A stretch of 64,000 nt of DNA from an uncultured Bacteroides sp. (GTDB lineage Bacteria > Bacteroidota > Bacteroidia > Bacteroidales > Bacteroidaceae), in assembly GCF_963677685.1 (NCBI RefSeq), contig NZ_OY782186.1, forward strand, positions 2,232,001 to 2,296,000, read 5' to 3'. The position numbers were made by a program, and so were the translations under genes. A model generated the notes under the pieces. That model ran no database searches. It worked only from the letters and a program-made list of their open reading frames with translations, and was not told the origin of the DNA. The number at the start of each line of letters is the position of its first letter. The first letter of the stretch is position 1. Below are positions 28,538 to 41,105 of the stretch, one piece after another.

Positions 28538-31066
28538 ATGAATAATCAATTTTCACCTAAAGTTTCAGAGGTGATTATATATAGCAAAGAAGAAGCTAAT
28601 CGCCTTAAAAATGGCTATATAGGGCCTGAACATTTTTTATTAGGACTAATTAGAGATGGCGAAGGTAAAGCTATTGAAATTCTTTCTATTTTGAAGATAG
28701 ATCTCATGGGGCTAAAAAAGCGGATAGAAGGCATGTTGCGACTATATCAAGATGAGATGTTGTTACCTGATGCTGAAGTTCCTTTGTCTAATGATGCATC
28801 TAGAATATTGAAAATGGGTATTCTTGAAGCACGTTTATTAAAAAGTAGTGTAGCGGATACTGAACATTTATTATTAGCTATACTAAAAGATAAGCATAAT
28901 TTAGCTGCGACAGTACTCGAAGAGAATAATGTTGATTATAAGAAATTTCTAGAACAACTATCATTACAGCCTGATATAAATGCCGGGCTTGGATTTTCAG
29001 AAGAAGAAGATGATGACGAGGCAGACGAACCTCGTTCTAATACAAATGAAAATTTGCCAGGAACTCGCCAACAATCCCAAACTTCTAAGAAAACAGCTAA
29101 TGACACCCCTGTATTAGATAATTTTGGTACAGACATGACCAAAGCAGCAGAAGAAGGAAAGCTAGACCCTGTTGTTGGCCGTGAACGTGAAATAGAACGT
29201 TTAGCTCAAATACTTAGCCGTCGCAAGAAAAATAATCCTATATTAATAGGTGAACCAGGGGTTGGTAAATCGGCTATCGTAGAAGGTTTGGCACTTAGAA
29301 TAGTTCAAAAAAAAGTGTCTCGAATATTATTTGATAAACGAGTTATTGCACTAGATATGGCTTCAATTGTTGCCGGAACAAAATACCGTGGACAATTTGA
29401 AGAAAGAATACGTTCTATATTAAATGAGTTGCATCGAAACCCCAATATAATCATCTTTATTGATGAAATTCATACTATCGTAGGAGCAGGTTCTGCTGCT
29501 GGGTCAATGGATGCTGCTAATATGCTTAAACCATCTTTAGCACGCGGAGAAATACAATGTATAGGAGCTACAACCCTTGACGAATATAGAAAGAATATAG
29601 AAAAAGACGGAGCTCTTGAGCGTAGATTCCAAAAAGTAATTGTTGAACCCACTACATTTGAAGAAACTCTCCAAATATTAAAAAATATAAAGGGAAAATA
29701 CGAAGATCATCACAATGTTCTGTACACAGATGCGTCCTTAGAAGCTTGTGTCAGGTTAACTGATCGCTACATCACAGATCGCAACTTTCCGGACAAAGCC
29801 ATTGACGCACTTGATGAATCTGGTTCTCGCATTCACCTGACTAATGTAAGTGTTCCCAAAGAAATAGAAGAGCAAGAAAAGCTTATTGAAACAACTACAG
29901 CTCAAAAAAATGAAGCTGTAAAATTGCAGAATTATGAACTTGCTGCTAGCTATCGTGATAAAGAAAAAGAGTTGATAGAAGAGTTAGATCAAATGAAAAA
30001 AGATTGGGAAGCTAGCTTGAAAGATAATCGCCAGACAGTTGATGAAGAAGATATAGCTAACGTCGTTTCTATGATGTCAGGTATTCCTTTGCAGCGTATG
30101 GCGCAAGCAGAAGGAGCCAAATTGGCTCATATGAAAGAAGATTTGCAAACCAAAGTAATTGCTCAGGACCCTGCTATAGAAAAGCTGGTAAAAGCTATTC
30201 TACGCAGCCGTGTAGGACTAAAAGATCCCAATAAGCCTATTGGAACCTTTATGTTTCTTGGACCTACAGGTGTAGGCAAAACTCACTTAGTAAAAGAATT
30301 AGCAAAATATATGTTCGGCTCTGTAGATGCTCTGATTCGCATTGACATGAGTGAGTACATGGAAAAATTTACTGTTTCTCGCCTTGTAGGAGCCCCTCCG
30401 GGGTATGTAGGATATGAAGAAGGTGGACAGTTAACTGAAAAAGTTCGTCGCAAACCTTATTCTATCATTCTATTAGATGAAATAGAAAAAGCACATTCCG
30501 ATGTATTTAATCTCCTCTTACAAGTGATGGACGAAGGAAGGCTAACTGACAGTTATGGCAGGAATGTAGATTTTAAAAACACTGTAATTGTTATGACTTC
30601 CAATATCGGAACAAGACAGCTTAAAGATTTTGGTCGAGGTGTTGGATTTGCAACGAATAGCGGGATCTCTGACAAAGACTTCTCAAGAAGTGTAATCCAA
30701 AAGGCACTATCAAAATCTTTTGCTCCTGAATTTCTAAACCGTGTTGATGAAGTAATTACATTTGATCAACTCTCTTTAGAAGCTATTATCAAAATAGTTG
30801 ATCTTGAGCTAAAAGGTCTGTATGAAAGAATAGATTCTATTGGTTATACTCTAAAAATCAGCGATGAAGCTAAAAAATTTATAGCTTCTAAAGGTTATGA
30901 TATTCAATATGGTGCACGTCCTCTAAAAAGAGCCATACAAAGCTATTTAGAAGATCCACTCTCTGAACTAATCATTTCAGAATCGCTTAATGCAAATGAT
31001 ACAATCTTGGCTGAGCTTTCCAAAGAAGGAAATGCATTAGAGATCACAAACAAAAGTACAGATTAA
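28538..31066 (+). CDS. clpC: ATP-dependent Clp protease ATP-binding subunit ClpC
   Basis: An 842-residue Hsp100 unfoldase that feeds proteins to ClpP. The ATG at 28538 is chosen because it follows AGGAAG and opens on the N-domain. Two Clp-N repeats lie at about 1-150 and an acidic linker at about 155-205. The first AAA domain has GEPGVGKS and [15 protein letters not shown] middle coiled coil with a UVR-like segment ([18 protein letters not shown]) is the ClpC signature. The second AAA domain has GPTGVGKT and LLDEIEKAH, and a D2-small domain ends the protein. Confidence 0.94.
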   Translation: MNNQFSPKVSEVIIYSKEEANRLKNGYIGPEHFLLGLIRDGEGKAIEILSILKIDLMGLKKRIEGMLRLYQDEMLLPDAEVPLSNDASRILKMGILEARLLKSSVADTEHLLLAILKDKHNLAATVLEENNVDYKKFLEQLSLQPDINAGLGFSEEEDDDEADEPRSNTNENLPGTRQQSQTSKKTANDTPVLDNFGTDMTKAAEEGKLDPVVGREREIERLAQILSRRKKNNPILIGEPGVGKSAIVEGLALRIVQKKVSRILFDKRVIALDMASIVAGTKYRGQFEERIRSILNELHRNPNIIIFIDEIHTIVGAGSAAGSMDAANMLKPSLARGEIQCIGATTLDEYRKNIEKDGALERRFQKVIVEPTTFEETLQILKNIKGKYEDHHNVLYTDASLEACVRLTDRYITDRNFPDKAIDALDESGSRIHLTNVSVPKEIEEQEKLIETTTAQKNEAVKLQNYELAASYRDKEKELIEELDQMKKDWEASLKDNRQTVDEEDIANVVSMMSGIPLQRMAQAEGAKLAHMKEDLQTKVIAQDPAIEKLVKAILRSRVGLKDPNKPIGTFMFLGPTGVGKTHLVKELAKYMFGSVDALIRIDMSEYMEKFTVSRLVGAPPGYVGYEEGGQLTEKVRRKPYSIILLDEIEKAHSDVFNLLLQVMDEGRLTDSYGRNVDFKNTVIVMTSNIGTRQLKDFGRGVGFATNSGISDKDFSRSVIQKALSKSFAPEFLNRVDEVITFDQLSLEAIIKIVDLELKGLYERIDSIGYTLKISDEAKKFIASKGYDIQYGARPLKRAIQSYLEDPLSELIISESLNANDTILAELSKEGNALEITNKSTD

Positions 31067-31090
31067 AATTTACTTAAACTAAAGAGCGTC

Positions 31091-31127
31091 AAAATGTCAG
31101 TCCGTCTAGGTCTGGCATTTTTTTTGT
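31091..31127 (+). terminator. Terminator after clpC
   Basis: AAAATGTCAG and CTGGCATTTT arms with an inner CC/GG pair form an imperfect hairpin followed by eight T residues. Confidence 0.7.
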
Positions 31128-31184
31128 CTTTAAGACTATATCAAACGATAGTATTAATTTTATAAATAAAATATTTAAATAATT

Positions 31185-33230
31185 ATGCAAAAAGGAAATA
31201 TTGGGGTAACTACTGAGAACATTTTCCCTGTCATTAAAAAGTTTTTGTACAGTGATCATGAAATTTTCCTTAGGGAAATTGTATCTAATGCTGTAGATGC
31301 GAGCCAAAAGTTAAAAACATTAGCTGCTATAGGTGAATTTAAAGGAGAACTTGGAGACCTAACTGTTAAAGTAACATTAGATAAAGATACTATCACTATT
31401 TCTGATCGTGGTATTGGATTAACTCCTGAAGAAATCGACAAATACATTAATCAAATCGCTTTTTCCGGTGCAAACGATTTCCTTGAGAAATATAAAAATG
31501 ACGCTAATGCTATCATCGGACACTTCGGATTAGGTTTCTATTCATCTTTTATGGTTTCTAAGAAAGTAGAGATCATTACCAAATCATACAAAGAAGGTGC
31601 TAAAGCAGTAAAATGGAGCTGTGACGGTAGCCCTGAATTTACACTTGTAGATACTGATAAAACTGATCGCGGAACAGATATCGTTCTTTATATAGATGAT
31701 GATTGCAAAGAGTTTTTAGAAGAAGCTCGTATCTCCTCTCTACTAAAAAAATATTGCAGTTTCTTGCCTGTATCTGTTGTTTTTGGAAAAAAGAAAGAAT
31801 GGAAAGATGGCAAGCAAGTGGAGACATCTGAAGACAATATTATTAATGAAACGAATCCTCTCTGGACTCGTAAACCTTCAGATCTTAAAGACGAAGACTA
31901 TAAAAAGTTCTATAGCGATTTATATCCAATGTCTGATGAACCCTTATTCTGGATTCATTTGAATGTAGATTATCCTTTTCATTTAACTGGAGTTCTTTAT
32001 TTCCCGAAAGTAAAGAGCAATCTTGATCTAAACAAAAACAAGATTCAACTTTATTGTAATCAGGTATATGTAACCGACTCTGTAGAGGGAGTAGTTCCTG
32101 ATTTTTTAACTCTACTCCATGGCGTTATTGATTCTCCTGATATTCCATTAAATGTTTCACGCTCTTATCTTCAAAGTGATTCTAATGTGAAGAAGATATC
32201 ATCTCATATTTCAAAGAAAGTATCAGATCGTCTGCAATCTATCTTCAAAAACGATCGTAAGCAGTTTGAGGAAAAATGGAATGATTTGAAGATATTTATC
32301 AACTATGGTATGCTAACTCAAGAAGACTTTTATGAGAAAGCAGAGAAATTTGCCCTATTAGAAGACACAGATGGTAAATTCTATACCTTTGATGAATACA
32401 AAACTCTCATTAAAGATAATCAAACAGACAAAGATGGTAATCTGATCTATTTGTATGCCAACAATAAGGATGAACAATATAGCTATATAGAAATGGCTAA
32501 AAACAAGGGCTATAATGTCTTGTTAATGAATGGCCAACTCGATATTGCTTTAGTAAGTACATTTGAGCAGAAATTTGAAAAATCACGCTTCACTCGTGTA
32601 GATAGCGACATCATAGATAATCTTATTGTAAAAGAAGACAAGAAAGATACCGCACTGGAAGCAGATAAACAAGAAGCATTAAGCAGCGCTTTCAAAAGTC
32701 AATTACCTAAAGTCGAAAAGGTTGAATTTACTGTATTAACTCAATCTTTAGGCGAGAACTCATCTCCCGTAATGATTACTCAGAGTGAATACATGCGCCG
32801 TATGAAAGATATGGCCAATATTCAAGCAGGTATGAGTTTTTATGGTGAAATGCCAGATATGTTTAACCTCGTTTTAAACGCTGACCATAAATTGGTAAAA
32901 TCGGTATTATCTGATGAAGAAAAAGAATGTGCTGCATTGATTTCTCCACTTCAGACAGAAATTGATACTCTCACTAGCCAACATAGTGAATTAAAGAAGA
33001 AACATGAAGGCAAAAAAGATGAAGAAATTCCTACCGCGGAAAAAGATGAGCTAAGCGAGTTAGACAAGAAATCAGATGATCTGAAAAAGCAAAAAGAAGC
33101 TGTTTTTGCAGAATATGCAAGCAAAAACAAAATAATCCGTCAACTTATCGATTTAGCATTGCTGCAAAATAACATGCTGAAAGGCGAAGCACTAAATAAT
33201 TTCGTAAAGAGAAGTATTGATCTAATCTAG
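31185..33230 (+). CDS. htpG: Molecular chaperone HtpG (Hsp90)
   Basis: A 681-residue bacterial Hsp90. The GHKL ATPase shows HEIFLREIVSNAVDASQKL (N-box), DRGIGLTPEEIDKYI, and GHFGLGFYSSFMV. The middle domain has NVSRSYLQSD with the catalytic-loop arginine region. The C-terminal dimerisation domain contains an inserted Lys/Glu-rich coiled-coil segment near residues 590-650 (for example EELDKK-like runs), as usual in Bacteroidetes HtpG. It is monocistronic, with a terminator on either side. Confidence 0.96.
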   Translation: MQKGNIGVTTENIFPVIKKFLYSDHEIFLREIVSNAVDASQKLKTLAAIGEFKGELGDLTVKVTLDKDTITISDRGIGLTPEEIDKYINQIAFSGANDFLEKYKNDANAIIGHFGLGFYSSFMVSKKVEIITKSYKEGAKAVKWSCDGSPEFTLVDTDKTDRGTDIVLYIDDDCKEFLEEARISSLLKKYCSFLPVSVVFGKKKEWKDGKQVETSEDNIINETNPLWTRKPSDLKDEDYKKFYSDLYPMSDEPLFWIHLNVDYPFHLTGVLYFPKVKSNLDLNKNKIQLYCNQVYVTDSVEGVVPDFLTLLHGVIDSPDIPLNVSRSYLQSDSNVKKISSHISKKVSDRLQSIFKNDRKQFEEKWNDLKIFINYGMLTQEDFYEKAEKFALLEDTDGKFYTFDEYKTLIKDNQTDKDGNLIYLYANNKDEQYSYIEMAKNKGYNVLLMNGQLDIALVSTFEQKFEKSRFTRVDSDIIDNLIVKEDKKDTALEADKQEALSSAFKSQLPKVEKVEFTVLTQSLGENSSPVMITQSEYMRRMKDMANIQAGMSFYGEMPDMFNLVLNADHKLVKSVLSDEEKECAALISPLQTEIDTLTSQHSELKKKHEGKKDEEIPTAEKDELSELDKKSDDLKKQKEAVFAEYASKNKIIRQLIDLALLQNNMLKGEALNNFVKRSIDLI

Positions 33231-33256
33231 TACAATTTGCTAGATTAACTTTATAA

Positions 33257-33298
33257 GAGCATTGATGATTTAATAAATAATCTCAATGCTCTTTTTTT
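33257..33298 (+). terminator. Terminator after htpG
   Basis: GAGCATTGA at 33257-33265 pairs exactly with TCAATGCTC at 33283-33291, followed by a T run. Confidence 0.8.
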
Positions 33299-33345
33299 AT
33301 AATAAAATTATCCCCTTCAATAAGATTTTAATGCATATTATTAGC

Positions 33346-33353
33346 TATATTTG
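33346..33353 (+). promoter_or_regulatory. -7 promoter element for the patatin gene
   Basis: TATATTTG, an exact TAnnTTTG match, lies 41 bases before the ATG. Confidence 0.5.
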
Positions 33354-33394
33354 GACAATCTATTTAATTTTATTACTTCATCAGATTTATTATA

Positions 33395-35695
33395 ATGTAT
33401 TTTATAAAGAAGTATTTTATACTGTTCCTATTGATTTTTCTCTGCCTATCTCATTTACAAGCTCAAAAAGTAGGCCTTGTCCTTAGTGGTGGTGGAGCTA
33501 AAGGACTTACACATATTGGAATCATAAGGGCTTTAGAAGAGAATAATATTCCTATTGACTATATAACCGGCACTTCAATGGGTGCTATCATCGGCTCTCT
33601 ATATGCCATGGGATACTCTCCCGATGAAATGGAAGCTCTCATTAAGTCTCCTGATTTCAAACGATGGTATTCAGGGCAAATGGAAGAAAATTATATCTAC
33701 TATTTCAAGAAAAATCTACCAACCCCTGAGTTATTTAATATCCATTTCTCTTTAGAGAATCCTAAAACAAAAATCCTTCCTACTAGCATGGTCAACCCCA
33801 TACAAATGAATTTAGTATTTATTGACCTATTTGCGCGAGCTACAGCTGCTTCTGGAGGTGATTTTAATAAATTATTTGTGCCTTTTCGCTGCGTAGCTTC
33901 AGATGTTTATAATAAAAAACAGATAATTTTCAAAAAAGGAGATTTAGGAGATGCAGTGAGAGCTTCTATGAGTTTTCCTTTTGTTTTTAAACCAATAAAA
34001 ATAGATAGCGTTTTAGCCTATGACGGAGGCATTTACAATAATTTTCCAACAGACGTTATGCGCCATGATTTTCATCCTGATATTATCATAGGTAGTGTTG
34101 TTGCCAAAAACCCGACCAAACCGGACGAAAACGATTTAATGAGCCAAATAGAGAACATGGTAATGCAAAAGACCAATTATTCTCTTCCCGATTCAGCAGG
34201 AATCTTAATGACTTTTAAATATGAAAATGTCAATCTTTTAGATTTTCAACGAATAGACGAACTTGAAAAAATAGGTTATGACCGTACTATGTCACTTATG
34301 GATTCCATCAAAAGCCGTATTCACCGAAGAATCAATTTAGATAATATACGCTTAAGAAGATTAGTCTATAAAAGTAATTATCCAGAGTTACGATTTAAAA
34401 GAATATATGTTGATGGCGCCAATAGCTTACAGGAAGTTTATATAAAGAAAGAATTTCATGATTCAGATAATAAGATTTTCACATACGAAGATTTAAAAAA
34501 AGGATATTTTCGTCTTCTCTCGGGAGGTGATCTAATCTCTGAAATAATACCGCATGCCATATTTAATAAAGAAGATGAAACATACGATCTACATTTAAAA
34601 GTAAAAATGGAAAATAACTTCTCCCTACATGTAGGAGGAAATGTCTCTACCACAAACTCCAATCAAATCTATCTGGGCCTCTCTTATCGGGATTTGAATT
34701 ATTATTCTAAGGAAGTCACTTTAGATGGACAAATTGGCAGAACATATAGCAATCTTCAATTAATGGGACGAGTAGATTTTCCAACAACCATACCTACTTC
34801 ATATCGTTTTATCGCGTCTATAAGCACCTTTGACTATTTTAAAGGAGATAATGTTTTTTCTAATAAATATAAGCCGGCCTTTAATAGCAAAGATGAACGA
34901 TTTATGAAATTGAAAGTAGCTCTTCCCTTCCTCTCAAGTAAAAGAGCCGAATTTGGCATTGGAATGGCTCAATTCAGGGATAAATATTTTCAAAGCAATA
35001 TAATTGATTTTGAAAATGATAAAAATGATCGAAGCGTATACAATTTATATGGCGGTTCTATCAGTTTCAATGGAAGCACCTTAAACGATCGCCAATATGC
35101 CACCCGAGGTTATAGTGAAGCCTTAATTGCACAGATATATACAGGAAGAGAATATTTCTATCCGGGGATAGCATCGGAATCACAACAGGCCTCTGAAAAG
35201 AGTCAATCTTGGTTACAATTATCTTATTACCGAGAAAGATATCACAGTCTCTCATCTAAATTCACTTTAGGTTGGAGTGTACAAGGATTATTTTCCTCAA
35301 GAAATTTTTCGGAGAATTATACGGCAACAATGCTCGAAGCCGGTGAGTTCTCACCAACACCTCACAGTAAATTGACCTATAATGAAGCTTTTAGAGCAAA
35401 TCAATTTGTTGCAGGAGGAGTACAACCTATTTTTAATTTAAACGATATATTTCATATCCGAAGTGAATTTTATGGCTTTTTACCCATTTTTCCTATAAAA
35501 GAGAATTCAAGTAATAAGGCCTATTATGGAAAATCATTTTCTAAGTTTGAATATTTAGGTCAGGTTTCTCTGGTATGCAAATTACCCTTTGGTGCTATCT
35601 CAGCATATGTAAATCATTATAGCTCACCGAGTAAGGACTGGAATATAGGATTAACAATCGGTTGGCAATTATTTAATTACCGTTTTATCGAATAA
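33395..35695 (+). CDS. Patatin-like phospholipase with C-terminal outer-membrane barrel
   Basis: A 766-residue exported protein with a signal peptide (FILFLLIFLCLSHLQAQ). The patatin domain at about 25-220 has the oxyanion loop SGGGAKG, the serine nucleophile in GTSMG and the aspartate in YDGGIYNNFP, so the Ser-Asp dyad is complete. A POTRA-like stretch follows near residues 330-410, then a long beta-rich region that should form an Omp85-type 16-strand barrel. The layout resembles type Vd autotransporters such as PlpD. Phospholipase activity is inferred from the dyad. Confidence 0.88.
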   Translation: MYFIKKYFILFLLIFLCLSHLQAQKVGLVLSGGGAKGLTHIGIIRALEENNIPIDYITGTSMGAIIGSLYAMGYSPDEMEALIKSPDFKRWYSGQMEENYIYYFKKNLPTPELFNIHFSLENPKTKILPTSMVNPIQMNLVFIDLFARATAASGGDFNKLFVPFRCVASDVYNKKQIIFKKGDLGDAVRASMSFPFVFKPIKIDSVLAYDGGIYNNFPTDVMRHDFHPDIIIGSVVAKNPTKPDENDLMSQIENMVMQKTNYSLPDSAGILMTFKYENVNLLDFQRIDELEKIGYDRTMSLMDSIKSRIHRRINLDNIRLRRLVYKSNYPELRFKRIYVDGANSLQEVYIKKEFHDSDNKIFTYEDLKKGYFRLLSGGDLISEIIPHAIFNKEDETYDLHLKVKMENNFSLHVGGNVSTTNSNQIYLGLSYRDLNYYSKEVTLDGQIGRTYSNLQLMGRVDFPTTIPTSYRFIASISTFDYFKGDNVFSNKYKPAFNSKDERFMKLKVALPFLSSKRAEFGIGMAQFRDKYFQSNIIDFENDKNDRSVYNLYGGSISFNGSTLNDRQYATRGYSEALIAQIYTGREYFYPGIASESQQASEKSQSWLQLSYYRERYHSLSSKFTLGWSVQGLFSSRNFSENYTATMLEAGEFSPTPHSKLTYNEAFRANQFVAGGVQPIFNLNDIFHIRSEFYGFLPIFPIKENSSNKAYYGKSFSKFEYLGQVSLVCKLPFGAISAYVNHYSSPSKDWNIGLTIGWQLFNYRFIE

Positions 35696-35744
35696 TTTCT
35701 TGAAAAAAAGGGCATAAAAAACTTGTCTATCCGGAAAAAGACCG

Positions 35745-35752
35745 TATCTTTG
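35745..35752 (+). promoter_or_regulatory. -7 promoter element for the tRNA-Arg pair
   Basis: TATCTTTG matches TAnnTTTG, 17 bases before the first tRNA, with a TTG near 35723 at a suitable -33 distance. Confidence 0.6.
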
Positions 35753-35768
35753 CACCCGTTAAACAAAT

Positions 35769-35842
35769 GGCCGCGTAGCTCAACTGAATAGAGTAGCTGA
35801 CTACGGATCAGCCGGTTACAGGTTTGAATCCTGTCGCGGTCA
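35769..35842 (+). tRNA. tRNA-Arg (ACG), copy 1
   Basis: A 74-base cloverleaf. The acceptor arms GGCCGCG and CGCGGTC pair, the anticodon stem GCTGA/TCAGC closes the loop CTACGGA with anticodon ACG, and the T arm contains GGTTTGAATC. CCA is not encoded. The A34 is expected to become inosine and read CGU, CGC and CGA. Confidence 0.95.
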
Positions 35843-35860
35843 CTTTTTGAGTTAACAAAT

Positions 35861-35934
35861 GGTCGCGTAGCTCAACTGAATAGAGTAGCTGACTACGGAT
35901 CAGCCGGTTACAGGTTTGAATCCTGTCGCGATCA
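35861..35934 (+). tRNA. tRNA-Arg (ACG), copy 2
   Basis: A near-identical second copy 18 bases after the first. Its acceptor is GGTCGCG/CGCGATC: position 3 changed C to T and position 70 changed G to A, so the pair is kept. Same anticodon loop CTACGGA. CCA is not encoded. Both copies are probably on one transcript. Confidence 0.95.
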
Positions 35935-35936
35935 CA

Positions 35937-35968
35937 AAAGGATATCTTAATTAAGATATCCTTTTTTT
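35937..35968 (+). terminator. Terminator after the tRNA-Arg pair
   Basis: AAAGGATATCTTAA and TTAAGATATCCTTT form a perfect palindrome followed by T residues, directly behind the second tRNA. Confidence 0.85.
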
Positions 35969-36221
35969 ATGGATTATATCGAAGTCCTAAGAGAGGATCA
36001 AGGATCATACGGATCATGCCGAAATCCTGAGGGATTGCCATGTTAAGCATAAATTTTAGATAATATCTAAATAAGAAGGATCCGAGAAAGGTTACTAAAA
36101 ATATTTAGTACTATGATTAGCTGCTTGACATCTAATCTGCCAGTGAACTGATTTATCGCATCATAGCTCTAAAAGGCACGCAAAATCAGAGCTGATTTGC
36201 ATACCTCTAGCCACTATTTTA

Positions 36222-37115
36222 TTAGCATTTAATGTTTAATTCATTTAAAATCTTGCGTATCGCCTCAAAAGTCGTTATTCGGGTTGGGACCAAAGGTAGA
36301 CGAAGCTTATTTTCAATCATGCCCATTGTATTCAGCATTGATTTAACGCCAGCAGGGTTACCATCTACAAAAAGTAAATTGAATAACTCCGTAAATCGAT
36401 GATGAATAGCTAAAGCATTCTTAAAATCACCTTGGAGAGCCAAACGTGTCATTTTACTAAATTCACGAGGAAAAGCATTACCAATAACCGAAATAACTCC
36501 TATAGCCCCCAAAGTAATCAAAGGAAAAGTAATACCGTCATCTCCTGAAATAACATTGAAATTGTCCGGCTTATTTTTTATAATATCATCCATCTGGGTG
36601 ATATTGCCCGAAGCTTCTTTAATAGCTATCACATTTTTAAAATCACGAGCGATACGTAAAGTCGTCTCAGCAGTCATATTAACTCCTGTTCTTCCCGGTA
36701 CATTATAAAGCACAATAGGTAGCGTTGTAGCTGCAGAAATAGCCTTGTAGTGTTGATATATACCTTCTTGAGATGGCTTGTTATAGTAAGGAACAACAGA
36801 TAGTACAGCATCAACACCGGTAAAATCATCATTTTTTAAGCTTTCAACGACTGATAGTGTATTATTGCTACCCACACCGAGCAATATAGGTATCCTACCA
36901 TTTACACGTTCTATTACGAGTCTTTTTATTTTTTTCTTTTCATCTTCTGTCAATGTGGGAGTTTCGGCTGTTGTTCCAAGCACACATAAAAAATCTGCAT
37001 TATTTTGGAGCAGATAATCTACTAATCGCAATAAAGCATCGTAGTCAACGCTTCCATCTTCTTTGAAAGGAGTAATCAGTGCTACCCCCATTCCTTTCAA
37101 TTTGGTCTGTATCAT
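36222..37115 (-). CDS. dapA: 4-hydroxy-tetrahydrodipicolinate synthase
   Basis: A 297-residue DapA that condenses pyruvate with aspartate semialdehyde on the lysine and diaminopimelate route. The start ATG gives MIQTKLKGMGVALITPF; an upstream start would add 12 unrelated residues and lies next to the promoter. The catalytic Tyr is in VLYNVPGRTG, the Schiff-base Lys in AIKEASGN, and the Thr-Thr proton relay in GTTAETPTL. The 287 bases before the tRNA pair hold no recognisable gene. Confidence 0.95.
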   Translation of the reverse strand: MIQTKLKGMGVALITPFKEDGSVDYDALLRLVDYLLQNNADFLCVLGTTAETPTLTEDEKKKIKRLVIERVNGRIPILLGVGSNNTLSVVESLKNDDFTGVDAVLSVVPYYNKPSQEGIYQHYKAISAATTLPIVLYNVPGRTGVNMTAETTLRIARDFKNVIAIKEASGNITQMDDIIKNKPDNFNVISGDDGITFPLITLGAIGVISVIGNAFPREFSKMTRLALQGDFKNALAIHHRFTELFNLLFVDGNPAGVKSMLNTMGMIENKLRLPLVPTRITTFEAIRKILNELNIKC

Positions 37116-37148
37116 GAGTATTATTATGATCTCTAAGTAATATGTTGG

Positions 37149-37156
37149 CAAAAGTA
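37149..37156 (-). promoter_or_regulatory. -7 promoter element for dapA
   Basis: The minus strand reads TACTTTTG, 34 bases before the dapA ATG at 37115. Confidence 0.5.
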
Positions 37157-37217
37157 CGAATATTTTCTCTTTTGCCTAGTTTTATGAAGCATAAATTAAG
37201 GAAAAAGCGCGAAAATG

Positions 37218-39230
<2,013 letters not shown>

Positions 39231-39235
39231 TCAGG

Positions 39236-39243
39236 CAAAAATA
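39236..39243 (-). promoter_or_regulatory. -7 promoter element for ligA
   Basis: The minus strand reads TATTTTTG, 21 bases before the ligA ATG. It lies only 22 bases from the divergent trmD element. Confidence 0.5.
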
Positions 39244-39265
39244 CGTGTTTATCTTCAAATATTTG

Positions 39266-39273
39266 TACTTTTG
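39266..39273 (+). promoter_or_regulatory. -7 promoter element for trmD
   Basis: TACTTTTG lies 20 bases before the ATG at 39293. It rules out the upstream in-frame start at 39209, which would precede the promoter. Confidence 0.55.
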
Positions 39274-39292
39274 CAAGAAATTTAAAGAGACT

Positions 39293-39973
39293 ATGCGCAT
39301 CGATATTATCACTGTTTTACCTGAAATGATTGAAGGCTTTTTTAATTGTTCAATAATGAAACGTGCTCAAAATAAGGGACTTGCTGAAATACATATTCAC
39401 AATCTTCGCGATTATACCGAAGATAAATATCGGCGAGTAGATGATTATCCTTTTGGAGGTTTTGCAGGTATGGTGATGAAAATAGAGCCTATAGAGCGTT
39501 GTATTAATGCCTTAAAAGCCGAAAGAGATTATGATGAAGTGATTTTCACCACCCCTGATGGCGAACAGTTTGATCAAAAGATGGCTAATACTCTTTCATT
39601 ATCGGGTAATCTAATTATTCTTTGTGGGCACTTCAAAGGCATTGATTATCGCATTCGAGAACATTTTATCACTAAAGAGATCAGTATTGGAGATTATGTA
39701 CTGACCGGTGGTGAGCTCGCTGCTGCAGTAATGGCAGACGCCATTGTTCGTATCATTCCAGGTGTTATTTCTGATGAACAATCAGCTCTTTCCGATTCTT
39801 TCCAAGATAATTTGTTAGCTGCTCCAGTTTATACACGGCCTGCTGAATACAATGGATGGAAGGTTCCGGATATTTTGCTATCAGGTCATGAAGCCAAAAT
39901 AAAGGAGTGGGAACTACAGCAATCTTTAGAACGTACAAAACTTCTTCGTCCTGATTTATTAAAAGATCAATAG
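39293..39973 (+). CDS. trmD: tRNA (guanine37-N1)-methyltransferase TrmD
   Basis: A 226-residue SPOUT methyltransferase that methylates G37 next to the anticodon. The start [17 protein letters not shown] fits the family. Key segments are [12 protein letters not shown], the SAM-binding trefoil-knot region [12 protein letters not shown] and [17 protein letters not shown], and a C-terminal [10 protein letters not shown] motif. Monocistronic, with a terminator about 100 bases downstream. Confidence 0.96.
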   Translation: MRIDIITVLPEMIEGFFNCSIMKRAQNKGLAEIHIHNLRDYTEDKYRRVDDYPFGGFAGMVMKIEPIERCINALKAERDYDEVIFTTPDGEQFDQKMANTLSLSGNLIILCGHFKGIDYRIREHFITKEISIGDYVLTGGELAAAVMADAIVRIIPGVISDEQSALSDSFQDNLLAAPVYTRPAEYNGWKVPDILLSGHEAKIKEWELQQSLERTKLLRPDLLKDQ

Positions 39974-40077
39974 AAAAAGTAATGTAAATATATAAGATGA
40001 AGTCTAAAAGATATAAACTTTGTATATCTGCTATATTTTTTATCAATTATACATTCAACTTTAATGTATAAATTAAG

Positions 40078-40120
40078 AAATAATAAAGGCATCATAAAAG
40101 AATGATGCCTTTATTATTTT
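40078..40120. terminator. Bidirectional terminator between trmD and pyrD
   Basis: AATAATAAAGGCATCAT and ATGATGCCTTTATTATT pair perfectly, with T runs on both strands. It separates the converging trmD and pyrD units. Confidence 0.85.
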
Positions 40121-40193
40121 ACTCTAGAAAAGCACAGAGCAATATGTCATATTAATATCAAAATATGCGCGAATGGTAATTAACTAATTATAT

Positions 40194-41105
40194 TTACACC
40201 TCAAGCGCACCGATCAAATCCTTTATTGAACTAATATTATGTCTATTTAGATATTCCTTTATTCCATCTTCTATTTTAATAGTAGCAGCGGGATCAATGA
40301 AATTAGCAGTACCTATTTGTACCGCCGAAGCTCCGGCTAAGATAAACTCAATAGCATCTTTCCAGTCCATTATACCGCCAATCCCTATGACTGGAATTTT
40401 TACTACCTGAGCTACTTGCCATACCATTCGCAGAGCTATTGGCTTTACGGCAGGTCCGGATAATCCTCCTGTTATAGTCGATAATATAGGTTTTCTACGC
40501 TCTGCATCAATAGCCATTCCTAGCAGAGTATTGATTAAAGAGACGCTATCTGCGCCACTATCTTCTGCAGAACGAGCTATCTCTGTAATGTCAGTCACGT
40601 TTGGGGAGAGCTTTACTATAAGTGTCTTTTTGTAAGCTTCACGCACAGCTTTAACTACACTACAAGCACCAGAGGTTGTCACTCCAAAAGCCATTCCTCC
40701 CTCTTTTACATTAGGGCAAGATATATTTAATTCTATAGCAGAAATTTTGTCAAGTTCATTAATAATCTCTGCCGTTTTAACATAATCACTAATAGTAGAA
40801 CCCGATACATTTACAATTATATTTGTATCGAGGCTTTTTATGCGAGGATATATGTGATCAGCAAAGTATTGAACTCCTTTATTCTGCAGTCCGACGGCGT
40901 TTAGCATACCTGAAGGAGTTTCTGCCATACGAGGATATGGGTTTCCTTCACGTTTGTGAAGAGTTGTCCCTTTCACAATTATACCACCTATTCGCTCAAT
41001 ATCTATAAAATCTTCAAACTCTTCGCCATATCCAAAAGTACCCGATGCAGTCATTATCGGATTCTTCATTAATAATTCTCCAATATTTACACTCAAATCT
41101 GCCAT
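40194..41105 (-). CDS. pyrD: Dihydroorotate dehydrogenase B, catalytic subunit
   Basis: A 303-residue class 1B enzyme that oxidises dihydroorotate to orotate in pyrimidine synthesis, using FMN. The conserved active-site segment is [13 protein letters not shown] with the catalytic-loop Cys, plus [10 protein letters not shown] near the N-terminus and [12 protein letters not shown] at the FMN phosphate site. It overlaps pyrK by 13 bases; the two subunits form one complex that passes electrons to NAD+. Confidence 0.96.
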   Translation of the reverse strand: MADLSVNIGELLMKNPIMTASGTFGYGEEFEDFIDIERIGGIIVKGTTLHKREGNPYPRMAETPSGMLNAVGLQNKGVQYFADHIYPRIKSLDTNIIVNVSGSTISDYVKTAEIINELDKISAIELNISCPNVKEGGMAFGVTTSGACSVVKAVREAYKKTLIVKLSPNVTDITEIARSAEDSGADSVSLINTLLGMAIDAERRKPILSTITGGLSGPAVKPIALRMVWQVAQVVKIPVIGIGGIMDWKDAIEFILAGASAVQIGTANFIDPAATIKIEDGIKEYLNRHNISSIKDLIGALEV

